64,000 nucleotides of DNA from Cunninghamella blakesleeana (GCA_017871115.1 JAFCIZ010000007.1:992001-1056000), one strand, 5' to 3'; shown: positions 1-15,615, counted from the first letter of the stretch. Numbers and translations are program-made. Notes: generated from the letters alone by a model not told the origin.

Positions 1-639
1 TTTTAGAAGGGCAAAAAGATACTTGTCAGCGTGCATTTACTTCTGGTACTTGTGTTACAACAGAATCAAGCTGGTTTTATTTTTTGACTGTTCCTCTTTT
101 CGCTATTTCTTATTGTGGCTATTTAAAAGCAAGTCCTTCACGCTGGCCATTCATGATTATTATCTCAGCTATTGGATTCGTAGTAAATTGGGCTTTATCT
201 TGTCAAGTTGCTTATCCTGGTGCTCCCAGTCAAGTGATCCAAGTGGTTCCCGCTTTTGCTGTTGGTTTAGTTGGCAATTTGTATACAAAGGCCACAGGTA
301 AAATGTCCTTTGATGGCGTTTTATTAGCTGTAAGTTGATATCAATAAATAACAGTAATAAGTGAAAAACAGTGGAGATAAATTAATTTTTTTTTTTATAT
401 GCATAATTTTTTTAAAATAATAATATTAGGTGTTCTATTTAGTGCCTGGAGGTTTAGGATTGAAGGCAGCTCTCGGATTATTTGGTGGAACGGATGATAT
501 TAATCAATACTCTAGCCAAGGCTCAGCATTTGCTTTATCAATGATTGAGACAGCCATTGGTATTTCAGTGGGGTTGTTTATAGCAACATTAATTGTTTAT
601 CCAAAAGGCTCACAACACACACCACTTATGAATTTTTAA
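1..639 (+). CDS. PRM10/ThrE-like multi-pass membrane protein (3' end)
   Basis: The 3' end of a gene that begins left of the window. Exons read as <1-329 and 430-639 (frame starts at base 3; donor GTAAGT at 330, acceptor TTAG at 428-429), giving 178 residues to the stop. The protein is a run of hydrophobic helices separated by short Gly/Pro loops. The segment just after the intron (VFYLVPGGLGLKAALG) is typical of the C-terminal half of the threonine/serine exporter (ThrE) family, whose fungal members include pheromone-regulated membrane protein 10. It is presumably a transporter in plasma or organelle membrane; the substrate cannot be inferred. Family assignment is fairly secure, function in this organism is not. 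Confidence 0.75.
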
Positions 640-641
640 CA

Positions 642-677
<36 letters not shown>

Positions 678-1096
678 ATTATTATAATTTAATTACTTCA
701 CTTTACATATTTTAATATTTTATTTATATAATTCATTTTTATTTCACATTATACATAGTAACATTTATAATTTTTCCAAAAAAAAAAAGTTAGATACATA
801 ATCGATTTAAAATAACCATTCACATAGACAAGTCATCCTTTTCTTTAAAAAATACGATAAAATAAAATAAATATTTTACTCGTTTATTTATTGTAATATA
901 TAAAAAAATATAAATAATGAGTAATGAATATTGAATAGCGTACAGAAATCAAAAAGTATGTACAAAAAAAAACATAAACGAATAATCCGATATATAAATA
1001 AATAAAAAAGCTTCCTAACCTTTATATTTTTTTCCTCCCCTTTTTCCTTTTTTTTTTTTTTTTTTTTTTTTTTCATTACCAATAATTTTTTTATTA
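640..1096. other. Convergent 3' intergenic region
   Basis: No gene seen. It holds a (TA)n run at about 643-675 and a long T tract near 1050-1073. It lies between two convergent stop codons and presumably carries both 3' UTRs. Confidence 0.6.
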
Positions 1097-2945
<1,849 letters not shown>

Positions 2946-3503
2946 ATAATTTCGTTTCCTATTTTTTTAAGAAAATGAACGAGAGAAAGAGAGAAATGAA
3001 AGAAATTTTTTCTTAGCAACACAAAAAAAAAAGGCGGAGCATTAAATTAGGTGTGAGGGGAAGGAGTTTTCCTCAAGACGATCACTCACACAAAAAGCAT
3101 GAAAACGACATTTTGCTGTTTTCAGTTTGCCTTTTTTTTACTATTATCATTTCAATATTGCTAGAATATTTATACTATTATATAAGTAACGAACGTAAGA
3201 TTTCATATATAATAGTTATTTTTGACACTGTTTGTTATTTGGCCAACAAACAATGGCTTGTTTTATAAATATAATACTAGTATAAAACTATATTCCAACG
3301 GCATATTTTCTAATGTATAATTAAAAAAAATTATAAAACAAACGCTTGCTTGATTTTTTTATTATTATAATTACATTTAACTATTTTTTTCTTTACACCA
3401 AAAGCCATAGCCCTTTTTATTCTAAGAGCGAATCCTAAGTTGTTTACCTTTCATTATTTATAATTTTATTATTTAGGACCAAAAATCTAGTTGAGTATTA
3501 ATG

Positions 3504-3538
<35 letters not shown>

Positions 3539-3907
3539 ATGTAAATATATTTTTTTATACATGTGTTTTGTTGAGAAGAAATAAGAATGGATATAGTAAA
3601 AGTGATTGGATTAGATGAACCCATTTTTAGCCAAAAAAAAGCTTATATATTTTGAGGCTGTTCAAACACTAAAAAATTAAACCTAAATATATTACTTTAC
3701 GAACATTGGACTGAATGTTTTCGGCTCACCTATAAATTCATGTTATGGAAAAATCATCTGCCAGATGTTGCTTTCGGTATTAATTTTTCCTTTACCATAG
3801 TTGCACATTTTCAACATTTACATATATATATATAACTATTTCTTTATTTTATCTTTATTTTTTTCTTCATTTACAAATACCAATAAAAATAAAAACGCGA
3901 ACAAATT
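2946..3907. promoter_or_regulatory. Divergent intergenic/promoter region TGS1-WrbA
   Basis: This 962-bp stretch separates two divergent genes and should contain both promoters and 5' UTRs. I see only AT-rich sequence, a (TA)n run near 3509-3535 and short T tracts. A 71-codon open frame at 3053-3268 has no coding character. Confidence 0.5.
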
Positions 3908-5223
3908 ATGGCTGGCACTGTCTATATAGTTATCTACTCTCTTTATCATCATATTTATAAATTGGCTTTAGAAGTTCAAAAAGGACTTGAAAATTCTGGC
4001 ACCGAAGTTAAACTATTCCAAGGTAAATAAAAGAGCTGCATAAAAATTCTCTCTTCATATTTATTTATTTATTTTCTTATTTTTGGTAATAAAAGTACAA
4101 GAAACTTTATCTGATGATATTTTGGTAAAGATGCATGCTCCTGCTAAACCTGATATACCTGTTATCACAGTTGATGACCTTATGAAATCAGATGGCATTA
4201 TTTTCGGTAAAGTTTTTTTCTTTTTCTTTTTCTTTTTTTTTTTTTTTTCAAAAATACGCATGCTGGACTAATTCTAATTTTATTTATAAAAATATATATA
4301 GGCACTCCTACAAGGTTGGTTATATATATATATATATTTATTTATTTATTTATATAAAATATTAAAAATTAATATTCTATTTTTTTTAAAAAAAAAATAC
4401 CAAAAGATTTGGCACTATGCCTACTCAAATGAAAGCTTTACTTGATGCTTCTGGAAGTAATGGAGAATAATAATAGTAATAATTTTAATATTTACGTATG
4501 TTCATTTTTATTGAAATTAATTTTTGTTTATATATTTGTGTATATATATAGAATTATGGGCATCTGGAGGATTAAGTGGTAAATTTGCTGGTACATTCTT
4601 CTCTACTGGTTCTCAAGTAAGCATCTAATTGTAATTTTTTTTTAAAAAAAAGATACATTGACTAATCACTACTTCCTTTATTATTATTACGGTTTTTTAT
4701 CAATGATAGCATGGCGGGTAAGTCAAGGCTATTTAATAAAATAAAAGCATTAAAATTATATACTTAAATTTTTATTTATTTATTTATTTTTAACACGACT
4801 AGTCAAGAAACCACCGCCTTAACTACTGTAACTTATTTTGCTCACCATGGAATGGCAAGTGTTTATTCTTAAAAATACAATAAAAATAAAATATGAAATA
4901 AATGTATTGATTTTTTATCATTATTGTTATTTCTATATAGATCTACGTGCCTCTCGGTTTTGCTAATGCTGTAATTTTTTTAAAAAATAAGCGAATTAAT
5001 ATGGTGATCAAACCAGATATATTAAATATTTTATTTTACTTTATTTTACTAGCACCTTTTTGATAGCTCTGAAGTTATTGGGGGCTCACCTTATGGTGCA
5101 GGTACAATTGCTGGTACTGATGGTAGCAGAGATGTCAGTCAAAAAGAAAAAGAAATAGCTGTTACGCAAGGAGAAATATTTGGTAAAATCGTTAGTACTT
5201 ATGTCAAAGGAAAATCAGCTTAA
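3908..5223 (+). CDS. WrbA-type NAD(P)H:quinone oxidoreductase (flavodoxin-like)
   Basis: Nine exons: 3908-4022, 4096-4206, 4302-4314, 4407-4456, 4552-4616, 4710-4717, 4803-4854, 4941-4970, 5053-5223; total 615 nt, 204 aa, the usual size of the family. WrbA proteins (yeast Pst2/Ycp4/Rfs1 relatives) bind FMN and reduce quinones by two electrons, protecting against oxidative stress. Visible family blocks are GTPTRFG and [10 protein letters not shown] around the FMN site, the STGSQHGGQETT block, and C-terminal [12 protein letters not shown]. Two exons are micro-exons (13 nt: second half of GTPTR; 8 nt: HGG), and the intron after 4854 begins with GCAAGT rather than GT. Every junction is forced by frame and by the conserved protein, so the model is strong despite its fragmentation. 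Confidence 0.9.
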
Positions 5224-5764
5224 AATGTATTTTTTTTTTTTGTATTCAATAAATAAACTACTTTATCATTATTAAAAAACCGAAACGAAAATTCTTTTTT
5301 ATTTCCTTCTATATGTCAGGTTGTGATCATCGATTTGTGTATGGGAAATTTATTTTAAACTATTGGTCCATTGTGAGTTATCAGTTGCTCATTCTATAAT
5401 CTATCTTTTTTAAACTAATAGAAAAAAAAAGATCATGATATGGTTATAATATATACATATACATACATATAATCAGTAGATAAGGTCAACTTATATATAT
5501 ATATACATTTATAGTAGTTCTATATAAGAAATGGTTAACACTATAAAAATATTTTTTTGGCACTATATAAATTTGTGTAACACCGCTTTTTTATTTTACT
5601 CAAATAAAATTAAATCCTTTTTTTCACTCTTCTTACACTTGCTATTTGTTTTTTATAATATTATTTAGTTTTTTTTTATTAATGTTATAACAATATTTTC
5701 ATTATTATTTTGTTTTAATTAGCTCTTTATTATTTATATATATATATACATACATACATACATT
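5224..5764. other. Intergenic region upstream of the Fab1-like gene
   Basis: No gene seen. AT-rich with several TATATA runs (5493-5506, 5737-5750). It contains the WrbA 3' end and probably the promoter of the next gene, which lies on the same strand. Confidence 0.5.
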
Positions 5765-8700
5765 ATGGTTGTTCCGCTACCTTCAACAAAACCATTACCT
5801 ACTCCACCAAATCCTGCCCTGAAACAGCCTTTAGCAATTAACACAACAACTCCAATAGAAGCTCCTTTAATGTTAGACGATGATGCCAGAGTACATTTAT
5901 GGAAACTTATTCATACTTGGCTAAGACACGAGCAATTACAAGTAAAATGGGCTTCGGTTTTATACGATATTATAATGGATATATTTGATACTATTATTAA
6001 TATTTCTATTGAAACGGATCACCCTATTTGTATTCAATTATTTGAAACTGGATCACCTAATCAATCTAAATATCTTCCCAGTGTAACTTATGGCGATCCA
6101 TTACAAACACTATCAGGTAATAATAATAATAATAATAATAGTAATATATCTGCTTATTAATATCTATAATTAGCATAGTAATAATAGTAACTATAAATAT
6201 ATTACTATGGTATTTTTTTAGAACTACCACTTCCACCTATATTTAGCGGCACAATTCGACTATACGGTGTTCCTCTATCTTTGCAGCATAAACTTATTGA
6301 AATCATGGGATTTTCTCTATATACCTTATATTCATTATCTTTAGAATATATTTTAATGCAAGATCATAACATAGTGTTATCAAATCATTTATCACAACAA
6401 CATACATGGAAACCTTCAAACTCTCCCGTGCAATGGAAAAATAATATTTGGGGTTGGTTTTCGAATAAAATAGATAAAAATCATCATCATAAAAATAGTC
6501 ATCATGATACAGAATCAGAGAAATTAAATACTAAGCATCTACAACAAATTGAAAAACCACAACAAAAAAACCGATTATCCATGACAACTTTAAAGAACTT
6601 GTCGCGAAAACAAATGGACTCAGAAATCAAATTACCATCTATCAATGATCCTTTTTATTTTGGTCACTTGCAACAAAGAATAGAACATGCTTGTATATCA
6701 ACCTCTCCTACTTGCCATTTTGATGCACCTTCTATTATCAACATACTAAAAATGGAAGAGGAAAAACTAAATACCTATAAAAATGATTTTAAATCTCAAA
6801 ATTTGGAATCAAAAAATGATAGTGGCACTACTTCTCATCATGATCAATTAAGAAAAAGATTGTCTGTCAGAGTAATGCGTTCTTCTTCCTTTTTATCATT
6901 ATCGACACCTCATTTAATAAAATTATCATCATTATCTAATAACAATAATCAAGATAACAACAACAACAACAACAGCAATAATAATAATAATAGCAATAGT
7001 AATAGTGATAGTAGTATACTTCCACCATCCATCACCGCTTATTCTTTATTACGTACTCCAATACATATTCTTAATAATACTAGCAAGTTTGGATTGAATC
7101 ATCTTTACCTAGATACATCTTCCATCGCATCATTTAATTATCATCAGCATATTACCCTGAGCTATACTATATACCCGATTGGATGTCCAGATAGACCATG
7201 TTTTGGTCCTGCATTATGTTCCATGCAATTTTATAAATTTGATAGATTATCACCTTATGCAGACGATACATTAGGATATTTTTTAAATAAATGGATGGGG
7301 CAATGTGATCATTCGTGTAAATCAATTATTGAACAACAAACTTTATCATGCAATTTAATCTTCAAAAACAATAATGCAAACATTAATGAACATAAAGATA
7401 AAAGTATTATCACTACTAATAATAATAACAACGATGATAACAGTGGCATTAAAGATTCAGCAAATATTAGTAATAATAAAGTATCACGATCATTTACAAA
7501 TTTAGAACAACATAAACAACAGCAACAGTATACTTCAGATTTATCACATAGTAAATCAGTTGGACATATATCTATGACTCTTAATGATACTTTAGGAACA
7601 TCATCGTCATCACTACAAAAATCATCGCCAACCATTTCCAAAAAGATATTACATGGGTGTAAACAACCAATTCATGATCATGTCTTAAGTTTTAGTCATG
7701 ATTCAAGACGTATTAGTGTTTACTTTACAACAAACCAACCATTTGATGACGATAAAAAAGAAAAACCCATCAAACAGTCAAATGATGACAATAACAATCA
7801 ATGGTATTGCTGGTTAATATGTACAATTTGTGAAGCAAACACACAACCAAAACCTCTATCTGCATCTACTTATCAGTTTTCCTTTGCAAAATATTTAGAA
7901 TTATGCCTTTACAGTGAACGATTTAATTTACTAAACAGTCAGTTATGTGAACATGTTAAATCAAAACCAACAGCTATAGCTAGATGTTTTGGAAAGGCAA
8001 AAATGGATCATAATAATAATAATAATCCTTTTGAAACTGAAATACGATTTGTACATGAAAATATCAATACATATACATTAAGAGGGCCACAATTACAAGT
8101 AGCTCAACAAATGAAAAGTAAATATCAATCTATAACTTCATCTTCAACAAATACTACATTACAATCTGAAGCAACAGCGATAAATAATAATAACAGTAAC
8201 TCGCTAATACCAAGAATTAGCAACTTAACGATGAAACAGTGGCAATCTGAAGAAAGTGTATTTGTAAATAATTTCTTCCGTGCCTTAAGACACTATTTAA
8301 ATGGCCTTCAAGATCAATATATGAAAGGAAAAGCAGACCCAGGTATTTCAAAATGGCGAACCTCCTTAGATTCCGATCATGAACAATTATCCAACTCATT
8401 AAAAAATTCTTCTAATGGTACCAATGATAGCAATTTAAATGACTTTAGACGATTTTTTGCTATGAAATCGATGGCTATTTATAATGAATTTAATGCATGG
8501 CAACAACAAGTATTTCCTAAAACAGAACCTTTTCAATGGAATGATATACCTGATTATATAACCAACGCTAATAATACCATGCATTGTTTTCCTGATAGTG
8601 CTATCATAGTACGCGAACTGGAACCAACTTCTATTATTGCATATACACTTAGGTAATAATATATAAATAAAATAAAAATTTGAGAAATAAAAAAAATATA

Positions 8701-10480
8701 GTAATATTAATTATCTGTACATCTTTTTTTCTTCTTCTCCTAGTTCTAATCAATATGTTGATGAATTATTATATGCTCGCTCATCACAAGGTTACAATAA
8801 TAGAGCAAAACCTAATTCGGTACCTAATGAAAAAGCTTCACCAACATTATCAGCTTCAGGAAGTAGTGAAGGTGGCAGCGAAGGAAGTAATACAGCAAAG
8901 GATAGTAGTAATACTCAAGAAATAAAACAGCAGCAAAAAGTAGGTATGAAAGAGGAAGATGAGGTCATTGATGAGTATTATTCTACAATGGAACGAAAAT
9001 ATATCTCTCCTAGTACTGGTTCTACCACCGAAACAGCCTCTTTTCGAACCATGGTAATGGAAACAGTGAAAAATAATGTCAATGATGTTATTTATAGTCA
9101 ACAACAACAACTACATCAACATCACCATCGTCATAAATTATCACAAATCAAACAACATTGGAAACAATCATCACCTCATTCATCACCAACCATCATTAAT
9201 GGCGTACCTATGCAACAACAACAGCAAAAAATGATCGAACGTGACCATGATATTACTTTACAACAATCTACAAAAGACATTCAACAAACTTCTGCTTATT
9301 ATAATAATGCCCCTTCTTCACAGTCAGTACAAACTGAAAAAACAAATGATGATAGTAATATAAACAATAATAATGATTCAAATGATGATGCTTCCAAAAT
9401 TGTTAGTCCTCATATTCAACATCGTAAGTTTATTTTTTACTTTTTTCTTTTTACAATTATAAACGCAAAATGATTGGCATAAACAACTGGTACTAATTAT
9501 TAGTAATTATTTTAGGATTTGTCCATGGTAATACTGAATTTACATGCATTGTCTACTATGCAAATGAATTTGAAAAATTACGGCGATTATGTGATGTGGA
9601 TCAATTATTAATTGAATCTCTTAGTCGATGCCAAAGATGGTCAACCACAGGTGGAAAGAGTAAAAGCCAATTTTATAAAACTCAAGGTAATATGCATATA
9701 TATATATAATCATAAAAGGTTACTTTTATTTAAGTATAAATTTTTTTTCTAATTACCATTTTTTGTTTATCACTTATTGAATTGATATAAAATAGATGAT
9801 CGATTTGTTGTTAAAGAAATGGTAAATTCTTGGAATATAGCTGAAAAAGATGCCTTTTTAAGGTTTGCTCCAAAATATTTTGATTATGTTAATGAAACTA
9901 TAGAGGTAATTTGTTTTTTATTTTTATTTTTAAAAAACAATATTAACTATAATAAATAATAAATAAAATGTATACATATATATATATATATATTGATCTT
10001 CTTTATTTATATCAAAATATTTCTTATAGTCACCTACTATCCTAGCTAAAATTTTTGGGTTTTATAATATTCAAATGCGATCTTTAAATGATAAAAAACA
10101 AACTCTGGATATTGATGTATTAGTAATGGAACAATTGTTTTATGGGAAGGAGATAATTAAGGTATTGTTAAAAAATACAAGAAAGGAATAAAATAATATA
10201 AAACTAACATAATAATGATAGTCAGAATATGTATTAACTAAATCAATTTATTTATAAATTGTTATTTTTATTACAGACATTTGACTTTAAAGGTATTCCC
10301 GATCGGCAAGTAGACGAAGAACGAAGAAATAAAGAAAATGTAACGTTATGGGATGGTGATTGGTGTAATGGTAAATAAATAAAAAAAATAATTTCAATCA
10401 CAAATCAATAATAAAAGCAATAATAATTATAGATTTATAACTTTAGTCATTTATTTATTTATTTATTAATACTGTTATTG

Positions 10481-10512
<32 letters not shown>

Positions 10513-11146
10513 TATATTAAAAATAGCCTATCGGATGGAATATATGGTACATGAAAATTCAAGAGTATGGTTAGAATCGTGCATTGAACGTGATACAGAA
10601 TTTTTGTCTATTGGAAATATTATGGATTATTCATTACTAGTTGGTGTTGATAAAAAGAATAAAGAACTATCTGTTGGTATAGTTGGTAAGTAAATTAAAC
10701 ATGCAATAATAATAATAATTTTAAATGCTAAAAATAAATGACTATTTACATTTATATATATTAACACTCATATATATATGTTTACTATATATTTATTATT
10801 TTAGATTTTATTGGCGCATATACTTGGTATAAAAAAATTGAATCTAGAAGCAAATCAACTATTCACCGTAATCGTGAAGTAACCGTTGTACCTCCAGAAC
10901 AATATAGACTTCGATTTTGTAGAGAAGTATTAAGCTATTTTACACCTATTCCAGGTAATACTTAACATATGAAATATTATATATGTATATATAAAATACA
11001 CATTTGTATAAAAACATTAAATTATATCAATATATTAACCTATATCAATATATGATTATATTTATCTTATTATTACTATAATCTTTATAGGCACATTTGA
11101 TAAAATTTCACCAGAAAATATTAACCCAAGTATATGGATGAAATGA
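5765..11146 (+). CDS. Fab1/PIKfyve-like phosphatidylinositol phosphate kinase, FYVE-less
   Basis: Ten exons: 5765-6116, 6222-8652, 8744-9423, 9516-9686, 9796-9905, 10030-10161, 10277-10370, 10527-10685, 10805-10954, 11091-11146; 4,335 nt, 1,444 aa. Fab1 enzymes phosphorylate PI3P to PI(3,5)P2 on endosomes and vacuoles. Seen here: a Cys/His-rich region like the Fab1 conserved Cys-rich domain (about residues 428-690, with GCPDRPCFGP, HGCKQPIHDHV and FAKYLELCLY), long Asn/Gln linkers, and a C-terminal PIPK domain from about 1150. Kinase marks are FVVKEM (ATP-binding Lys), FDFKGIPDR, the catalytic IMDYSLLVG near 1356, and IVDFIGAYTW near 1376. No FYVE finger precedes it; the start at 5765 gives a short Pro-rich leader. 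A missed upstream exon is possible but none was found in the 541 bp before it. Confidence 0.85.
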
Positions 11147-11652
11147 TATATAGATATTACTTAATGTATACTATACGCACACAAGTTTCCTTATATAAAT
11201 TATTTAATATTACTCAAGTATTTTAAATATTCTAATCATAATGCTATTTTTTTATTATTATTAATTAATCATATGGAAAGATAATAAAAAAGTTGAAAAA
11301 AAAATCTAATGTATATGATATATTAAATGTATATGTATATAATGAAAAGCAAAAAATAATAAAATAAATGGTCAAATCACGAATATAAAATATATAAATG
11401 TAAATAAAATAAATTAATTATAGAAAATAAATAAATAAAAGTAAATAATGTATAAAAGATGAATATTCAACACTTACATAAATAAGGGGTGAAAGAAAGA
11501 AAGAAAGTAAAGGAATATATTACTCTATTACAAGTCATTTATTATAAGGTTAAAATTAGTAAACTTACATACACACATATAACTTGACATATTAAACACA
11601 AATATTAAATATATATATAAAATAAAAAAAAAGAAAGTGTGCATATTGTTAA
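11147..11652. other. Convergent 3' intergenic region
   Basis: 506 bp between two convergent stop codons. AT-rich with no gene or structured repeat that I can support; presumably both 3' UTRs. Confidence 0.55.
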
Positions 11653-14257
11653 TCATTCGGGAACAGTATTGGTATTGATAGAATCGTTCGTTTCAGAAGT
11701 AGATAAATTAAGGTGTGAATTAGTTGTAGCTGCAGTACTATCGATAGGTTCTAGAGTATTATTTGTCGTTGTTGATGAACTAATATCATTGTTCAATATG
11801 TTTGAAGTAGTAGTAGTAGTATTATTAATATTATTATTACTAGTATTGTTATTATTATTGTTATTATTATTATTATTGACTGTAGTATTTGTAGTTGTAG
11901 TAGCTGGTATATTGTTATTACTTTCATTATTATTTTCTATAGATTCATCAATGATGGCAGTTGTATTATCAGAAGGATTTATAGGATCGGTAGTAGATGA
12001 TGACTGGTTCTGGCTTTGTTGTTGGTTTTGTTGATTTTGCTGTTGCTGTAAAGAGCGAGGAGGGTTACCACATCTATCTTTACCATAATTAATTCTAAAT
12101 CGTTTATATTCTTCTTTATTACGAATTCCTTCAATAGCACGAATAGCAGCAGCAATACTAGTAAAGTTTACAAACGCGCAATTTTTTTCTTTCAAGGTAT
12201 TAATTAATTCGATATCACCATATTCTGAAAAGTCTTGCTTTAATTTTTCTTCTGTCATAGAATCATCCATATTACCCAAATAAACATTACGTGACCCACC
12301 ATTTTGAACTGCTTGAATGACATTACCAGGTAAACTGGAAGGTTTTCCCCATCCAATTTTAAGTCGTCGATTTTTAATCACAATTCCCTGATAACTTGCT
12401 TGCGAATAAAAATGAAGTGCCAAAGCAGGATCAACAAAGGCAATAAAAGCAATATGTTTATCCACCATGTATCGAATTTGACTAAGGATACCCCCACGAA
12501 TCACATTGCATATTTCTTCGCAGGTTGTATCAGGATGAATATTACCTAAATAAATGGTTCGATTGGCAACACCGGCTAAATTATTGAGATGGGTTGTTCC
12601 AACAGGGGATGGAAGGGAAGGAGAAGTTGTATAAATGGCCATGTCACCTCCTGTACCACTAATAATACTATTGTTTGTACTACTAATATTATTACCTATG
12701 GTAGATGATATGGTTGGGATTAATGTAGCAGTTGTGGATGGTAAAGGTTGTTGATGTTGATGATGTTGCGTTCCTGCCGCTACAGCTGTGACTGAAGGTG
12801 GTAATGGGGTGATTTGAGGTACAGTGGCTGCTGTAATAGGTGATGCTGTTGCTATTGTTGTAGGATAAGTTTCAATGGTAGTACCAGTATATGGATCATA
12901 TGTAATAGATGGTGGTGGGTAGCGAACTTGATATGTATGTTGTACATGAATAGATTGAGGATGATGATGAGGAGAATGTGAATGATGATAATGAGTAGGT
13001 GGTAAATGAGATGGGTAAGCAGAGGTTGTTACAGTTGGAATACCAGTATTATTTGTATAAATGGCTGTAGGCGGTAATGGTTGTTGTTGTTGTTGTTGAG
13101 CTGTCATATTTGTAATGATATTGCTACTATCGTGAAGTTGAAGATGATGATGATTGTTATTATTTATATTTATATTATTATTATTATTTGTAAAAGGACA
13201 ACATCGGTCTTTTCCGTAATAAACTCTGCGATTTTGCCAATCTCCTTCACTTGGTAATGTATTTACACATTTTATAGCATTGTTGATGGTTAAAAAATGA
13301 ACAAAAGCAATATTTTTTTCACGAATCAAACGTACATGTTCAATGGTTCCAAACCGTTTCAAATCTTCCCGTATAACATCTTCATTAACACTTTCATCCA
13401 AGGAGCCTAAAAAGACATTGCGACTAGCACCATTTTGTAAGGCATGACGTATATTTGTAGCTAAAACAGTAGGTTTTCCCCATCCAACTTTTAATTCTAC
13501 ACCATGGATCATAAAGGGTCGTGTTGTCATATCATGATAAAATTGAGTTGCTGCACTGGCTTCGATAAAAGTAAGAAATAAACAATTCTTTTCTGGTAAA
13601 GGTCTTACGGATTCTAAGATACCAACGCGAACTTGATCCAAAATATCACTGACTTGCATATCTGGCGTTAAATTACCTAAATACACGGTGCGCATGGTTG
13701 GATGATTTGGTTGAGTTTGAGTAGATGCTAAGGATAAAGAAGAGGCTGCTGCCGCTATATTTGCATAGTGATGGGGATGATTAGAATAAGCAGATGCTAC
13801 TGAAGGTGAAGGAGATCCAAGAGCACTATGAATAAAAGGTGGTGAAGGTAATATAGCAGCAGCTGCTGCTGCTGCTGTTGCTTGAGGATGAACACCATTA
13901 CCATATTGATTATAAGTAGATGAGTATAAGGCATTATTATTCTGAACACCAGGTACAGGTGAATAAGTGCTATTAATCATCATTTGTGTAGAAGGTGGTG
14001 CATTATATTGTGTATAGATATCACTACTATGAAAAAAGAAAAAAAAGGGTAAAGGTGGAAGCAAAAGAAAAAAGAAAGAGTTAAAAAGAAGAAATTACTT
14101 TTATATAAATATACATGTAACTCTTAAAAATAATAATAAATAGATTATATATAAATACATACGAATAAGTTGGTAATCGACCATTTTTTAAAGTTTCTAT
14201 TTCAGGAGATTTCATGATGGGAGAAGTAACAGAGAGTGTTTGTTCAGTTGGTGTCAT
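11653..14257 (-). CDS. MRN1/Nrd1-like RNA-binding protein with four RRMs
   Basis: Two exons: 14257-14163 and 14026-11653; 2,469 nt, 822 aa. The first exon starts MTPTEQTLSV and ends in NGRLPTYS; the acceptor CATAG at 14028-14027 restores the frame. Four RNA recognition motifs are visible at about residues 142-215 (TVYLGNLTPDM), 235-305 (NVFLGSLDESV), 519-590 (TIYLGNIHPDT) and 611-680 (NVYLGNMDDSM), each pair followed by the signature GWGKP or YGKDRC. This paired layout is that of fission yeast Nrd1 and budding yeast Mrn1, mRNA-binding regulators of differentiation and stress responses. Linkers are rich in His, Gln, Pro, Thr and Ser, and the C-terminus is a long Asn/Thr-rich tail. The gene is convergent with the Fab1-like gene. 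Confidence 0.88.
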
Positions 14258-15008
14258 ACTTTCAATGTAACGAGTGGCAAGGGGAAAGACAAGGAATAAG
14301 GATTTAGTTTGGTTAGTCTAGTAGAATACAATAAAAAATAGAGAGAAAGTTTAAAATAAGAAAAAATGATATATATTTATTATGTTTTTATACAAATGCA
14401 CTACTAGATTACCTAAACCCAAATAGAAAGTAATATAAGTGTAAAAATAAATTATTTAGATGGTATTTGTTATTGAAACAATAGATGATAAAAAAAAAAT
14501 ATATATAAGGTATATATTTAAAATATAATAAAATAAGAAAAAAAAAGAAAGGGAAGAGATGAGAAGAAAAAAAAATCGACGGAGTCTATGAAAAATTGAA
14601 AAACGGAGTCTTATTTTTTAAATTTTTTAAAATAAAAAAGTATGAAAATCTCATTCGAACCGCCTAACTAATTTAAAGTTTGTAGCATTCTTTTATTTTT
14701 TATTCTATTATATAACAAACTTAAATCAATAAATAAAATAAAAAAGAACTTTTATAAAATAAAAGCTTACATAAATATAAAAATATACTAATTTATACTA
14801 AGTCCATATAAATTTATCATTTTATTAATTAAAAAAAAGATATATACATTTATACATATATATATATATATATATTTTACGTGCCCATATTTTTTGATTT
14901 GTATTTAGTCTGATCTTTAAAAATTAAAATTGATTTTTCTTAAAAAAAATCATGATTAAAGTTAAATAAATAATTTAACATGGTATATTTTGATTTATAT
15001 ATATATCT
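14258..15008. other. Intergenic region upstream of the MRN1-like gene
   Basis: 751 bp, no gene seen. It must hold the 5' leader and promoter of the MRN1-like gene and the 3' end of MoaE. Contains A-rich tracts (14530-14600) and a (TA)n run at about 14858-14875. Confidence 0.5.
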
Positions 15009-15339
15009 TTACTTATGTGATCGACAACCATCACATGAACCTTTCCAAACACTTCCGTCTTCATATACTTCTTTTTTCCATATAGGACATCGAGATTTTA
15101 ATTCATCAATAATATATTCTGTAGCATGAATAGAATCGGCCCGGTGAGTCGAGGAAATGGCAATAACAACACTTGTTTCTCCAACTGGAACAATTCCAGT
15201 TCGATGGTACACTGATATATGCTGTAACTTCCACTTTTGTCGAGATTCATTAATAATATCCTTTAATACTTTTTCCGCCATAGTTTCATATGCTTCATAT
15301 TCTAATTGAATAACTCTTTTTCCTATACGTAAATATACA

Positions 15340-15379
<40 letters not shown>

Positions 15380-15615
15380 ATAAATTAAATTATTACTTCT
15401 TTTTTATATATTGTATTATTATTACTATTATTGTTATTGTTATTGTTATCACTATTGTTATTATAATTAGTACCTTGAAATATATTTCGAGTTGTTCCTG
15501 AAAAAGTACTAATTGCTCCCGCGCCATCATCCTGTACTTGTTTTGTAATAGTATCTAAAGTTGGTATGGATGTATCAGTTATTATGATAATAGTTTTCTC
15601 ATTGTTTTCTACCAT
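15009..15615 (-). CDS. MOCS2B: Molybdopterin synthase catalytic (large) subunit
   Basis: Two exons, 15615-15474 and 15322-15009; 456 nt, 151 aa, the normal length of MoaE/MOCS2B/Cnx6. The enzyme adds two sulfurs to precursor Z to make molybdopterin, with the small subunit MoaD/MOCS2A as sulfur carrier, in the cytosol. The match is close along the whole protein: GAISTFSGTTRN, then LEYEAYETMAEKVL, QHISVYHRTGIVPVGE, SSTHRADS and the lysine-bearing CPIWKKEVYEDGS. The intron lies after Gln-Gly of the first block and contains an (ATT/GTT)n run. The start codon is 266 bp from that of the asparaginyl-tRNA synthetase, so the two share a divergent promoter region. Its presence implies that this fungus makes molybdenum cofactor; the partner subunit is not in the window. 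Confidence 0.93.

Noticed and set aside
3053..3268. 71-codon frame between TGS1 and WrbA
   Set aside because: No domain, no homologue recognised, promoter context; frame likely random.
11639..12034. 131-codon plus-strand frame with Val/Leu runs
   Set aside because: Antisense shadow of the Asn/Thr-rich tail of the MRN1-like gene.
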